A program made the position numbers and the translations under genes. Source: Parvularia atlantis (taxonomy: Eukaryota > Opisthokonta > Rotosphaerida). From it: a stretch of DNA of 10,153 bases. This document shows, one piece after another, positions 1 to 8,143 of the stretch; positions within the stretch are counted from its first letter, which is position 1, and the number at the start of each line of letters is the position of its first letter. Under the pieces are notes generated by a model. That model was not told the origin of the DNA. It saw only the letters and a list, made by a program, of their open reading frames with translations, and ran no database searches. The stretch lies in assembly GCA_943704415.1 (NCBI GenBank), contig CALSCO010001439.1:1-10153 (forward strand). Direction: 5' to 3'.

Positions 1-15
1 CCCCCCCTCTCCCAG

Positions 16-617
16 GTCATGCCGTCGCAGTGGGAGTTCCAGGTCGGCCCGTGCGAGGGCATCAGCGTCGGCGACCACCTGTGGATGGCCCGGTTCATCC
101 TCGTCCAGGTGCGCGCCTCCCGTGCCGTGCGCTTTCCCCGCTCATCTCCGCACGTGCGCCAGGTGGCCGAGTTCTTCAACGTGCGCGTCACTTTCGACCC
201 CAAGCCCATCCCCGGCGACTGGAACGGTGCGGGCTGCCACACCAACTACTCGACCAAGGCCATGCGCGGCCCGGGCGGCCTCGACGCGATCAAGGCGGCC
301 TGCGAGAAGTTTGGTGCGCATCATCCGCCTGTTGCTCCAGCGCACGCTCATCGCCCGCCCGCCCGCACCACGCAGCGCCCAAGCACATGGAGCACATCGC
401 CGTCTATGGCGAGGGCAACGAGCGCCGGCTGACGGGCGCGCACGAGACGGCCCCGATCGACAAGTTCTCGTACGGCGTTGCCAACCGCGGCTGCTCGATC
501 CGTATCCCGCGCCACGTCAACGAGCAGGGCTTTGGCTATCTCGAGGACCGCCGGCCCGCGTCCAACTGCGACCCGTACCTGGTCTCGGCCAAGGTCGCCG
601 AGACGACGCTGCTGTGA
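16..617 (+). CDS. Glutamine synthetase, eukaryotic type, C-terminal part (5' end outside window)
   Basis: Glutamine synthetase makes glutamine from glutamate, ammonia and ATP. Three exons are seen: 16-108, 163-313 and 376-617, giving 161 residues and a TGA stop. Bases 1-15 are the pyrimidine-rich end of an upstream intron ending in CAG. Introns 109-162 and 314-375 both start GTGCGC and end AG. Splicing restores the conserved family order: [36 protein letters not shown] (ammonium/glutamate-binding region), the [10 protein letters not shown] and RLTGAHET blocks, [11 protein letters not shown] (ATP and phosphate-binding arginines) and [12 protein letters not shown]. This is the short eukaryotic (GSII) enzyme, not the long bacterial type. 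No break is seen. The N-terminal beta-grasp domain lies to the left of the window. Intron 109-162 is 54 nt and stop-free, so it also reads as coding if unspliced. Confidence 0.96.
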
Positions 618-877
618 GTGCGCGGCACCGAGGTCTCCCATCCCTCATACTCCTCTCGTCGCTTTTCTTCTTCCTTTGCTTCTTCTGCGTCCGCTCGCCC
701 CCCTCTCATCCCCGACGACCCCCCGCGCCCTGCACAATGCACAGACCGCCCCCCTTGTTCGTGTCTCTCGCGGGCCCAGCGTATGGGCCGCAAGTAAAGA
801 TCGAAGCACACGCGGCGGTACCCTTCGCCGCATCGGTCGAAGCGCGGACATGACAATCACCTCATTCGGATAAAATC
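618..877 (+). promoter_or_regulatory. Intergenic region with a pyrimidine-rich tract, probable TTC27-like gene promoter
   Basis: These 260 bp hold the 3' end of the glutamine synthetase transcript and the probable promoter of the next gene. Bases about 640-725 are strongly C/T-rich on the + strand, a composition common upstream of fungal genes. The last 30 bp are clearly more A/T-rich and run into AAAATCATGAC, a plausible start context with A at -3. No clear TATA box, RNA gene or further coding segment was found. The function is inferred from position and composition only. Confidence 0.4.
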
Positions 878-3800
878 ATGACAGCGGGCGCGATCGCCAC
901 GTGGCTTGCGGCGGACGGCGCGCCGGACGCTGCCGACGACGCGGCGCGGACGGCGCTGCTGCGGGCGGCGTTCTCAGACGCGTCGGACGAGCCGCGATGG
1001 GTCACCGTCGTCGCCACCCACGCGCCGGCCGCGCTGCGCCTCGCGATCGGCTGCCTGCGGCGCTTCGTGCAGATCAACTGGACCGGCCCGACCACGGACG
1101 CGGACGCGGCGACGGCGCTGCTGCTGCGGCACGGTGTGGCGGTGCCGGTGGCGTGTGCCGTGCGGATCGCGGCGGTGCGGAGTGCTCACGACGCGCCGCA
1201 GGACGCGATCGACGACCCGCAGGCGCTCGCCGTCGACTCGGAGGACGCGTACGCGCTGACGGCGGCGACGGGGCTGCTGCGCGTCGCACGGCGGCTGCTT
1301 GTCGATGGCTTGTACCGTCTTGACCCGCCGCCGCTGCCGGCGATCGCGTGGTGGACGGCGCGCTGCGCCACAACGCAGCAGAAGCTGCTGGACGCGCTCA
1401 CGACGTCGCTGCACGCGCTGGCCGCCGAGGCGTACGAGCGCGCGCGCGCCGAGCTGCCGCCGCTGGACGACGCGAGCAGGGAGCTGTGGACACGGCTGCA
1501 CCTCGAGACGGGCCTGATGTACCACCTCTTCCACGACAACGCGCGCGCCCTCGTGCGTCGACCTTCGCTCTTGCCGCGTCTGATCGCCGCGGCGCAGACG
1601 AGCTTCAAGGCGGCGCAGGAGGCGTCTGGGCTCACGTGGAAGCTGACGGGGTGGCTCGGGCGGCGGCTGCGCTACCAGGTGTGCGCCGTGCCTGGCTCGT
1701 TCGACAGCGCTGATCAGCGGGCGCAAAGATGTTCGATGTGGCGCAGATGCTCGTTGAGGCGTCCAGCGCGAGCGAGACGGCCGCGGGCGACGCCAAGGTG
1801 CCGCGGCAGCCCGAGTTGCACGACGAAAACCTGCTCGAGGCGATCAGCTTCACCGAGCAGCCGCAGGAGCAGGGCAACCTGCGCGTCATCGACCAGTGCC
1901 TGCTGCTCGCGTTCTGGTGCGCGGCCTTTGCCTCCTGCTGCTGTGCTCATGCGCGCGTGCTGCAGCATGAACGCCAAGCGCGCGTCGCCCGTGGATGGCC
2001 TCACGAAGGAGGAGGTTGGCGCGTTTGTCGCGGTGCGGCTGCTAACCCGCGGCCGTGTCCTTGCAACACTCACGCGCGTGCGTGCATCGCCAGCGCGTGC
2101 TCGCGCACCCCAACAACTGGCTCGTGCACTCGACTGGCCTGCTGCTCAAGTCGCGCCTCGAGAGCGACAAGGGGCGCACGGTCGAGCGCGCGGCGCTGCA
2201 GCTGCAGGCGCGCCTTGCCGCAACCGCCACGACCCCGCACAGCTGATCGATGGTGCGCACAGGCGCTCGTGGATCAGTACGACGACGACGACCCCAAGGC
2301 GCGTGTCGACCTGCGCCTTGAGTACTTTTTCCAACTCCTGGTGCGCACGCGCCTTGCCTTTCCTTGCACGTGCTGAGCAGTGGCGCAGTACCCGGCGCGG
2401 TGGCGCATGCAGCGCGAGCTCGGCACGCGCTTTGTCAGCATCGGTGCGCTGCGCTCGGCGCTCGAGCTGTTTGAGCGGCTTCAGCTCTGGGATAACGTGC
2501 GTTGTTGCGCAAGTCCACGCGCATCCTGACAAGCGGCCCGCGCGCGCGCAGGTGATCGACTGCTACCAGTACATGGACCAGGCGCGCAAAGCCGAGGAGC
2601 TCGTGCGCCAGCGGCTCGCGGCCGCGCCCACGCCCAAGCTGTGGTCAATCCTCGGCGACCTGACGCAGGACCCGGCGCACTGGGAGACGGTCTGTCCTGC
2701 CCTGCTGCGTGCACTGCTGGTGCTGATCGCGCGCACGACTGCAGGCGTGGGAGTGCAGCCAGCGGCGGTACGCGCGTGCGATGCGCAGCCTGGGCGGGTT
2801 CCACTTCAAGGCCAGGGACATGGACCGGGCGATCGCGTGCTTCGACGCGGCCCTTGCCATAAACGCCATCTTCCCAAAGACGTGGTTCGCGCTCGGCTGC
2901 GCACTCATGCTCAAGGTGCGCGCCGGCCGTGCTTGGTTGGGGCGGTCGGACTGACGGCGCGGCGGCGCGTGCAGGAAAACTGGGAGCGCGCACTGGCCGC
3001 CTTTGTGCGCGTCATCAGCCTTGAGGCCGACGTGCGTCTGCGCTTGCCTTGCCGCGCGTGTGCTGCTGATCCTTGGGCACGCAGGACTCGGAGGCGTGGA
3101 GCAACATCGCGAGCATCCACCTGCGCACGAAGCGCAAGTGCGTGACACACGTGCACACGCGCTCTGTGGCTGATCGCGCGTGCGCGCGCAGACCCGACGC
3201 GCTGCGCGCCCTTAAAGAGGCCGTCAAGAACAGCTATGACAACTGGAAGGTGCGCGCACTTGCTGCGCCGTTCAGTGCACCACTGACGCCGCGCTGCAGA
3301 TCTGGGAGAACCTGCTGCTGGTGAGCCTGGACCTGAACGAGGTGCCGGACGCGGCGCAGGCCCTCACGCGCCTGCTCGAGGTCAGCCCGACGCGCTTTGA
3401 CGCTGAGGTGCCCGCACGCACGGGTGGTGGCGACGGCTCACTGCTCGGCCGTGCAGCTGCTCCTGCTTCTGCTCAACAAGTTTGCCGACACATCGCTGCG
3501 GGACCAGCAGGGCCAACCCCGTGCGGTCCGTGTGTGACGCACGGCGCGCTGCTGACCGCTCGCGCAGTGCTGCGCCACGGCAAGGTCATTGGCGAGCTGC
3601 TCACGCGCGTGGTCGAGCGCACTGGCGACAAACCGGCGATCTGGAAGGCCGTCGCCGTCTTTGCGCACGTGCGAGTGCGTGCGCCTCCCATGCGCGCATC
3701 GTGCGTGCTTCATGCTGACGGGGCGCTCAGGGCAACCTGCGCGATGCGCTCGACGCCACGGTGAAGGCGTACCGCATGGAGCAGGTCAACGGCTGGGAGC

Positions 3801-4142
3801 GTGGTGCGCCTGCGGCCCCGCCTTGCTTCTGTGCTGATCGAAAGTGCAGACGAGGCCGCGTTCGGCAACGTCGTCGCGGCCGTGGAGGAGATCGTCGCGA
3901 CGACGCTCGAGATCGTCGCGGCCAAGGCGGACCCCGAGACGAAGCAGCTCGTGTTCGCGGCCAAGTCGATCGTGCGCACGGTGCGGGCGCGCAGCAAGGT
4001 GTGGCACACGGGGCGCATGGTGTCGGGGCGCTGATATCTTTGCCGCGCACGCGCACAGGACGTGTTTGACGGCCACGAGAAGCAGCAGGTGCTGGCGGGC
4101 TGTGCCGAGCGCGTGCGACAGGCGGAGGAGGCACTAAAGTGA
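878..4142 (+). CDS. TTC27/Emw1-like tetratricopeptide repeat protein, 18 exons
   Basis: Exons: 878-1552, 1598-1678, 1729-1916, 1966-2032, 2094-2207, 2263-2340, 2389-2496, 2552-2689, 2745-2915, 2975-3031, 3085-3137, 3192-3249, 3300-3407, 3457-3520, 3568-3668, 3731-3803, 3850-3998, 4059-4142. The spliced frame is open for about 788 aa (human TTC27 is about 840). Family marks are FVQINWTGP near residue 70, SPVDGLTKEE and HPNNWLVHSTGLLLKSRLE in the middle, then TPR-like helical pairs at about 495-630 (for example FALGCALMLKENWERALAAF and DSEAWSNIASIHLRTKRK). TTC27 family members are linked to assembly and quality control of large complexes, and yeast Emw1 to cell-wall integrity. The exact role here is inference. 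The intron at 2208-2262 requires a GC donor. The start at 878 is the first ATG in the frame and has a good context. Exon 1 is the only long exon. Confidence 0.9.
2208..2262 (+). other. GC-AG intron in the TTC27-like gene
   Basis: The conserved residues RTVERAALQLQ and ALVDQYDD must be joined in phase 0. The only junction that does this leaves an intron beginning GCGCGC and ending CACAG, 55 nt, with CTGATC about 20 nt before the acceptor. No GT lies at the exon edge, and the unspliced frame hits TGA at 2244. A GC donor is therefore needed. Confidence 0.8.
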
Positions 4143-4202
4143 GACGAGGGAAGGGAAGGGGAGACTGGGGTGTATTTCTGGCCGAGACCTGGCAGGGCAC
4201 GC
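4143..4202. other. Short convergent 3' gap between the TTC27-like and APMAP-like genes
   Basis: Only 60 bp separate the TGA of the + strand gene (4140-4142) from the stop of the - strand gene (4203-4205). The + strand is purine-rich at 4142-4170. Both 3' untranslated regions and poly(A) sites must lie here or inside the opposing gene, so the mature transcripts probably overlap. No canonical AATAAA was seen. Confidence 0.5.
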
Positions 4203-5658
4203 TCACGCCGAGATCGGCACGACGGACACAAAGTCGTGCACGAGGTTGCCGAGGTACAGCTTGCCCTCGCGCTCGCAGATCGCCGTCACCTGCGTCGTCG
4301 GCAGCTGCGGGCGCGGCGCGTGAGCGGTCGGCACAGGCCAAGCGACACCGCGGCAGCGCGCACGTGGATCACAAACTGGACCTTGCCGTCGGCGCCGAGC
4401 TTGATCACGGCGCCGTCGGTGTCCACGGGCACGGTCTCCTCGGGCAGGCGCACGACGAGCTGCTTGACCCACGGGTACGGCTGCATCAGCGCGGCCACGC
4501 CGCCGACCTGAGCAGCGTCGCGTGAGACACGAGAGCGGGAGAGCAGACGGCTGCGGCACCTCGGGCGACACGCCCGCGACCCAGAAGCCGCCGTCGCTCG
4601 CCTCGCTCATGCTATCGACCATGAACGGCAGCGGCGGCGTGAAGACCTGCGTCCGTGCAGTGAGTCAGCAAGCGAACGAGGAGGGCAGCAGAGACGACGC
4701 GCCTCGGCCTTGTGCTTGTTGGGGCCGGCGAGCGGGATGCGCAGGACGCGGCGCATCATCGTCTCGGTCACGATCAGCGCGTCCTGCGCCTTGGTCAGCG
4801 CGATGCCGTTGGGGAACCAGAAGCCGTCGGCGACGACAGTGCAGGTGGCCGCGGCCGGGTCGTAGACGAGCACGCGGCCGCTCTTGTGGCCGTCCGCAAA
4901 GTCCCAGCGCGACGCCAGCAGCCCGTCGTAGTAGCCGCCGCCGCGGTACGTCGGCGGGATCTTGGACGCGTCGGTGAAGAAGACGCGACCGTCGGCGGCC
5001 ACCGTCAGGTCGTCGGCGAAGGCGACGCGGCGGCCGGCGGCCTGGTTGCAGACGATCCGCGTCGAGCGCGTCTTGGCGTCGACGACGACGAGGCCCTGCG
5101 TCCGAGTCAGCGATGATCGCGACAAGGAGAAGCACAGGGCGCACGAGCAGGCCGTCGGTCAGGTACAGGTCGCCCGAGCCGCCCGGCACGGCCTCGCCGG
5201 CCAGCGGCATGCCGCCGGTGAAGGCCCAGTCGCGGAGGGCGCCGCCGGGGCCGGTGGCGGCGAGGATGCGGCCGTGGTGCGTCGCGACGGTGAAGAGCGT
5301 GCCGTCGGCGGCGAACCAGACGGTCTCTGTGGCCGCATTAGGCAGGCGTCAACGCCGACTGCGGGCCAGGGCCGCACCGGGGCCGTGCGTCTGGCCCTGG
5401 AACAGACGTTGCGGCGTCGGCACCTCGCGCGCCACGCCCGGCGCGAACGGGCCGGTGCGGCCGACGACGGGCGGGTAGTCGTGCACCGCGATCGGGTCAA
5501 AGTCGGGCGGCGACGGGCGCGCGCCTTGTCGCGTGCGTGAGTGCTGGTTGGCGGCGGCTGCGGCTGCGGCTGCGGCTGCGGATGATGGGAGTGGGTGGGG
5601 GCGCACCGAGGTACGCCGCGAGGCCCACGGCGCTCAGCAGCAGCAGCTCGGCAATCAT
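4203..5658 (-). CDS. Strictosidine-synthase-like / APMAP-type beta-propeller protein
   Basis: Exons in transcript order: 5658-5607, 5524-5378, 5326-5145, 5095-4703, 4646-4560, 4507-4364, 4304-4203, giving about 368 aa. The N-terminus MIAELLLLSAVGLAAYLG is a short signal anchor. The first exons lead to HGPETVWFAADGTLF (start of the propeller). The long exon holds ADDLTVAADGRVFFTDAS (about 154-171), YYDGLLASRW, GRVLVYDP and GFWFPNGIALT (FPNG at about 221-224), followed by VTETMMRRVLR. The end has GKLYLGNLVHDF, the typical final blade. The family folds as a six-bladed Ca2+-binding propeller; APMAP has arylesterase activity, while true strictosidine synthases condense amines with secologanin. The substrate here is unknown. 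It is probably an endomembrane or plasma-membrane type II protein. The start is the only ATG giving a hydrophobic N-terminus. One intron (4702-4647) uses GC-AG. Confidence 0.9.
4647..4702 (-). other. GC-AG intron in the APMAP-like gene
   Basis: The exon ends ...KHKAE at 4703 and the next begins VFTPPLPF at 4646. Both are phase 0 and match the family pattern of a short acidic linker before VF. The intron then starts GCGCGT and ends GACGCAG, 56 nt, with CTGAC upstream. The two nearby GT positions give phase 1 and break the downstream frame. Confidence 0.8.
5555..5581. repeat. Hexanucleotide CGGCTG microrepeat in APMAP-like intron 1
   Basis: Four and a half tandem copies of CGGCTG (+ strand) lie in the first intron (5606-5525) of the - strand gene. 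At 82 nt this is the second longest intron in the window. The repeat probably explains the extra length. Confidence 0.85.
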
Positions 5659-5760
5659 GCCGTGTCACGCTTTCCCACGAGTTTATACAACACACTTATA
5701 CACGTGATGTCAGTGGGAGCGGTCGGTGACGTATACTTCACGGTTGTGCAGCAGGCACTG
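5659..5760. promoter_or_regulatory. Compact bidirectional promoter between the APMAP-like and isovaleryl-CoA dehydrogenase genes
   Basis: The two start codons face away from each other with 102 bp between them, so both promoters must fit here. The segment is notably A/T-richer than its flanks. It holds two TTATAC-like boxes (about 5682-5688 and 5696-5702), a palindromic E-box CACGTG at 5701-5706, and TGACGTA at 5727-5733, which resembles a CRE/bZIP site. The motifs are visible in the sequence; their use is inferred. Confidence 0.55.
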
Positions 5761-7684
5761 ATGCTACGGCACGTGACGCCGGTCGTCGTGCGTCGCTCGC
5801 TGGTTCGCCGGGTGCGTTCCGGCGGCGTCGCGGGGGCAGGGGCGGGCCCCGCGTCGCGAAGCGCGGTGCTTAACCGGGCCCGCACGGCGCTTAACTGGCA
5901 CAGCACTTTGCGAGCGGCGGCGGCGCGGCGCTGCTGGAGGACAGCTACGCAGCGGTGGCGGGGCTGACGGCGGACCAGCGCATGGTGCGCGCACGCGGGC
6001 AAAGTGCGCTGCTGAAGGCGCTCACAAATTGCGCGAAAACAGCTGCGCGAGACCGTCCACAACTTTGCCCAGGCCGAGCTGGCGCCGCGCGCGGCCGAGA
6101 TCGACAAAAGCAACGCCTTCCCCACGGTCCGCGCGCCCTCCCCGCGGTTCCCCCTTCGGGCGCGCTCACGCGGCGCCCGCAGGACATGTGGCGCAAGTTT
6201 GGTGACCTCGGGCTCCTCGGCGTGACCGTCCCCGGTGCGCCACGTGGCGTTGTGGTGCTTAACTGGCGCGGGGCGCTTAACCGGCGGCTTAACTAGAGGG
6301 CGACGGCGGCGCGGGCCTCGGCTACTTTGAGCACTGCCTGGTGATGGAGGAGATCAGCCGCGCGTCGGGCGCCGTCGCGCTGTCGTACGGCGCGCACTCG
6401 AACCTCTGCGTCAACCAGATCGCGCGCAACGGCAACGCCGCGCAGAAGGCGCGCTACCTGCCCAAGGCGCGTGTCTCGTGTGTGCCGGCGGCGTCGGGGA
6501 CTGACCGCGGCGGCGACGGCGGGCAGCTCATCAGCGGCGAGCACGTTGGCGCGCTCGCCATGAGCGAGGCCGGCTCGGGCTCGGACGTCGTGTCGATGAA
6601 GTTGCGCGCCGACCGCAAGGGCGACCGGTTCGTGTCGCTCCTTCTGGTCGCGCACCGCTCTGATCGCGCGCACGGCAGCTACGTCCTCAACGGCACCAAG
6701 TTCTGGATCACCAATGGGCCCGACGCCGACGTGCTCGTCGTCTACGCCAAGACCGACGTCAACAAGGGCCCCCAGGGCATCACCGCGTTCCTGATTGAGA
6801 AGGTACGCGGCGCTTGGCGAGCGCGCTCTGGGCTCAACACGGGCCGCGAGCAGAAGTTCAAGGGCTTCTCGACCTCGCCCAAGCTCGACAAGTTTGGCAT
6901 GCGCGGCTCCAACACTTGCGAGCTCGTGTTTGAGGTTCCGCAGCGCGTGCGGGAAGGGGAGTGGCGCCCACGGACTCACGCGGGCGCGGCGCAGGACTGT
7001 GAGGTCCCGGCCGAGAACGTGCTCGGCGAGGTCGGCAAGGGCGTGTACGTGCTTATGAGCGGCCTCGACCTCGAGCGCCTCGTGCTCGCCGCCGGCCCTG
7101 TTGGGTGCGCTTTCCGAGCCCGCAAGCGCGCGTGTGTGGCTGACCCACGCGCGCACACGCGCGTAGCCTCATGCAGGCCGCCATCGACGTCGTCGCGCCG
7201 TACGTGCACGAGCGCAAGCAGTTTGGCCAGCGCATCGGTGCGCGCCCGCACCCCGCACCCAGCGCGCCGAACGCCTGACGCGCCGCGCGCGCGCGCACAG
7301 GCGAGTTCCAGCTCATCCAGGGCAAGCTCGCCGACATGTACACCAAGCTCATGGCCACGCGCTCGTACGTCTACGCCGTCGGCCGGGCCTGCGACCGCGG
7401 CCAGGTGTCCAACAAGGACTGTGCGGGCGTGATCCTGTACGCGGCCGAGCGCGCGACCGAGGTCGCCCTGGACGCGATCCAGTGCCTCGGTGAGCATGAG
7501 CTGCACCCCTACGGCCAAAGGCTCACGCCCGTGCGCGCTCGCCGCAGGCGGCAACGGCTACATCAACGACTACCCGACCGGCCGCATCCTGCGCGACGCC
7601 AAGCTGTACGAGATCGGCGCGGGCACGTCCGAGATCCGCCGCATGCTGATCGGGCGCGAGTTCAACAAGGCTTTCGCCAAGTGA
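5761..7684 (+). CDS. IVD: Isovaleryl-CoA dehydrogenase, mitochondrial
   Basis: This FAD enzyme of leucine breakdown oxidises isovaleryl-CoA to 3-methylcrotonyl-CoA and passes electrons to ETF in the mitochondrial matrix. Exons: 5761-5811, 5904-5984, 6043-6126, 6183-6234, 6297-6466, 6527-6627, 6679-6802, 6854-6934, 6995-7104, 7167-7237, 7301-7489, 7548-7684, giving about 416 aa. The N-terminus ([17 protein letters not shown]) is Arg-rich and acid-free, as in mitochondrial targeting peptides. Conserved blocks: [39 protein letters not shown] (147-171), [48 protein letters not shown], and [12 protein letters not shown] near the end. Glu275 in DLERL fits the family-specific catalytic base of isovaleryl-CoA dehydrogenase, while the usual acyl-CoA dehydrogenase Glu position (GAGTS loop) is Gly/Ala. 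This separates it from short- and medium-chain enzymes. An in-frame ATG at 5707 would add 18 residues; 5761 is preferred for the targeting peptide. The intron at 6467-6526 is GC-AG. Confidence 0.95.
5868..5895 (+). repeat. Two GCTTAAC motifs near the 3' end of IVD intron 1
   Basis: GCTTAAC occurs at 5868-5874 and 5889-5895, followed by CGG and TGG. The second lies just before the acceptor GGCACAG (ends 5903). CTTAAC resembles a fungal branch site, so these are candidate alternative branch points in a 92-nt intron, the longest in the window. Confidence 0.6.
6257..6293 (+). repeat. Three GCTTAAC motifs in IVD intron 4
   Basis: GCTTAAC occurs at 6257-6263, 6275-6281 and 6287-6293 inside the intron 6235-6296, the first two within a degenerate 18-nt period. 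The acceptor TAG (6294-6296) follows the third copy directly. That is too close for the copy to serve as the branch point, so one of the first two is the more likely site. Confidence 0.6.
6467..6526 (+). other. GC-AG intron in IVD
   Basis: KARYLPK must join [12 protein letters not shown] in phase 0. The intron between them starts GCGCGT, carries CTGACC and ends GGGCAG, 60 nt. The adjacent GT at 6471 would give phase 1 and lose the frame. It is a multiple of three without a stop, so retention would insert 20 residues. Confidence 0.8.
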
Positions 7685-7808
7685 GCAGCCGTGGACGCGT
7701 GTGGCTTGTGGGTACTGCCACGCGGGAACAGCAGATGCAGGGACAGCGAGGAGTGGAGGGCAGGGAAGAAAGCAAAGTAAAGCATGCGAGAGGCACAGAG
7801 AGAGCGCG

Positions 7809-7949
7809 TCAGGCGAGCGTCGCCGTGAGCTCGGCAAGCTTGTCGTGCAGCTCGGCTAAGGTCGGGCGCTTGGACGGGTCGTTGTCCCAGCCCGCACGCA
7901 TCAGCTTAGCAAGCGCCTCGGGGATCTTGTCATCGATCGTCGGGCGGAA
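7809..7949 (-). pseudogene. Terminal exon of a TKL-like protein kinase, catalytic part missing
   Basis: Reading right to left, 46 codons and a TGA (7811-7809) encode [17 protein letters not shown] and then [19 protein letters not shown]. This is the end of a kinase domain (subdomains X-XI, with the invariant Arg in DPSKRPT) in the style of TKL kinases, where W-x-x-D-P-x-x-R-P is typical. The exon is preceded on its strand by a good acceptor: CTGACC, then GGCGCAG ending at 7950. Beyond it I find no DFG, HRD, Lys or glycine-loop motifs, and from 8144 rightward the opposite strand codes for another gene. A nine-residue stretch on the - strand at 8019-7993 (WMASFVVLW) vaguely recalls the SFGVVLW motif of subdomain IX and may be decayed remains. 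It is most likely a gene fragment; a misassembly or an unrecognised very distant exon remains possible. Confidence 0.6.
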
Positions 7950-8143
7950 CTGCGCCACAGGGTCAGCGCGCAGAACGCGGAGCCAACGTGCACCAGAGAA
8001 CAACGAAAGACGCCATCCAGGTTTGTGCGGCCGATGCTCGCAGCGCCGCGGGCCGCCGTGCGCAGCGTCGGCACAGGTGTGTGCCGGCCGTGCGCGCGTC
8101 ACGCATCTGCGGTCATGCTGGCCACAATGCGTGACCGGGACCA
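7950..8143 (+). other. Leader of the PC-esterase-like gene, overlapping the kinase remnant's upstream side
   Basis: These 194 bp lie between the kinase tail and the ATG at 8144. No RNA gene or clear core promoter element was seen. Two ATGs (8115 and 8127, same frame as each other) precede 8144 in a different frame that runs on past it. If transcription starts upstream of them they would interfere with translation, so the start site is probably close to 8144. On the - strand the region may hold decayed kinase exons. Confidence 0.35.

Noticed and set aside
974-1726. A long - strand open frame opposite exon 1 of the TTC27-like gene
   Set aside because: Very Arg-rich, with no recognisable motif. 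It mirrors the codon-position GC bias of the true + strand gene.
878-3145. A single uninterrupted frame of 755 codons at the TTC27-like gene
   Set aside because: Only exon 1 and some later exons are real in that frame. The parts between read through introns and lose all family conservation, and the spliced model restores it.
3727-4341. A long - strand open frame across the convergent junction
   Set aside because: It overlaps both proven genes in the wrong frame and is Arg/Ala/Pro-rich low-complexity sequence.
7105-7166. A frameshift in IVD near the GPVG motif
   Set aside because: A 62-nt intron (GTGCGC, CTGACC, GCGTAG) explains the change of frame and joins GPVG to LMQAAIDVV exactly.
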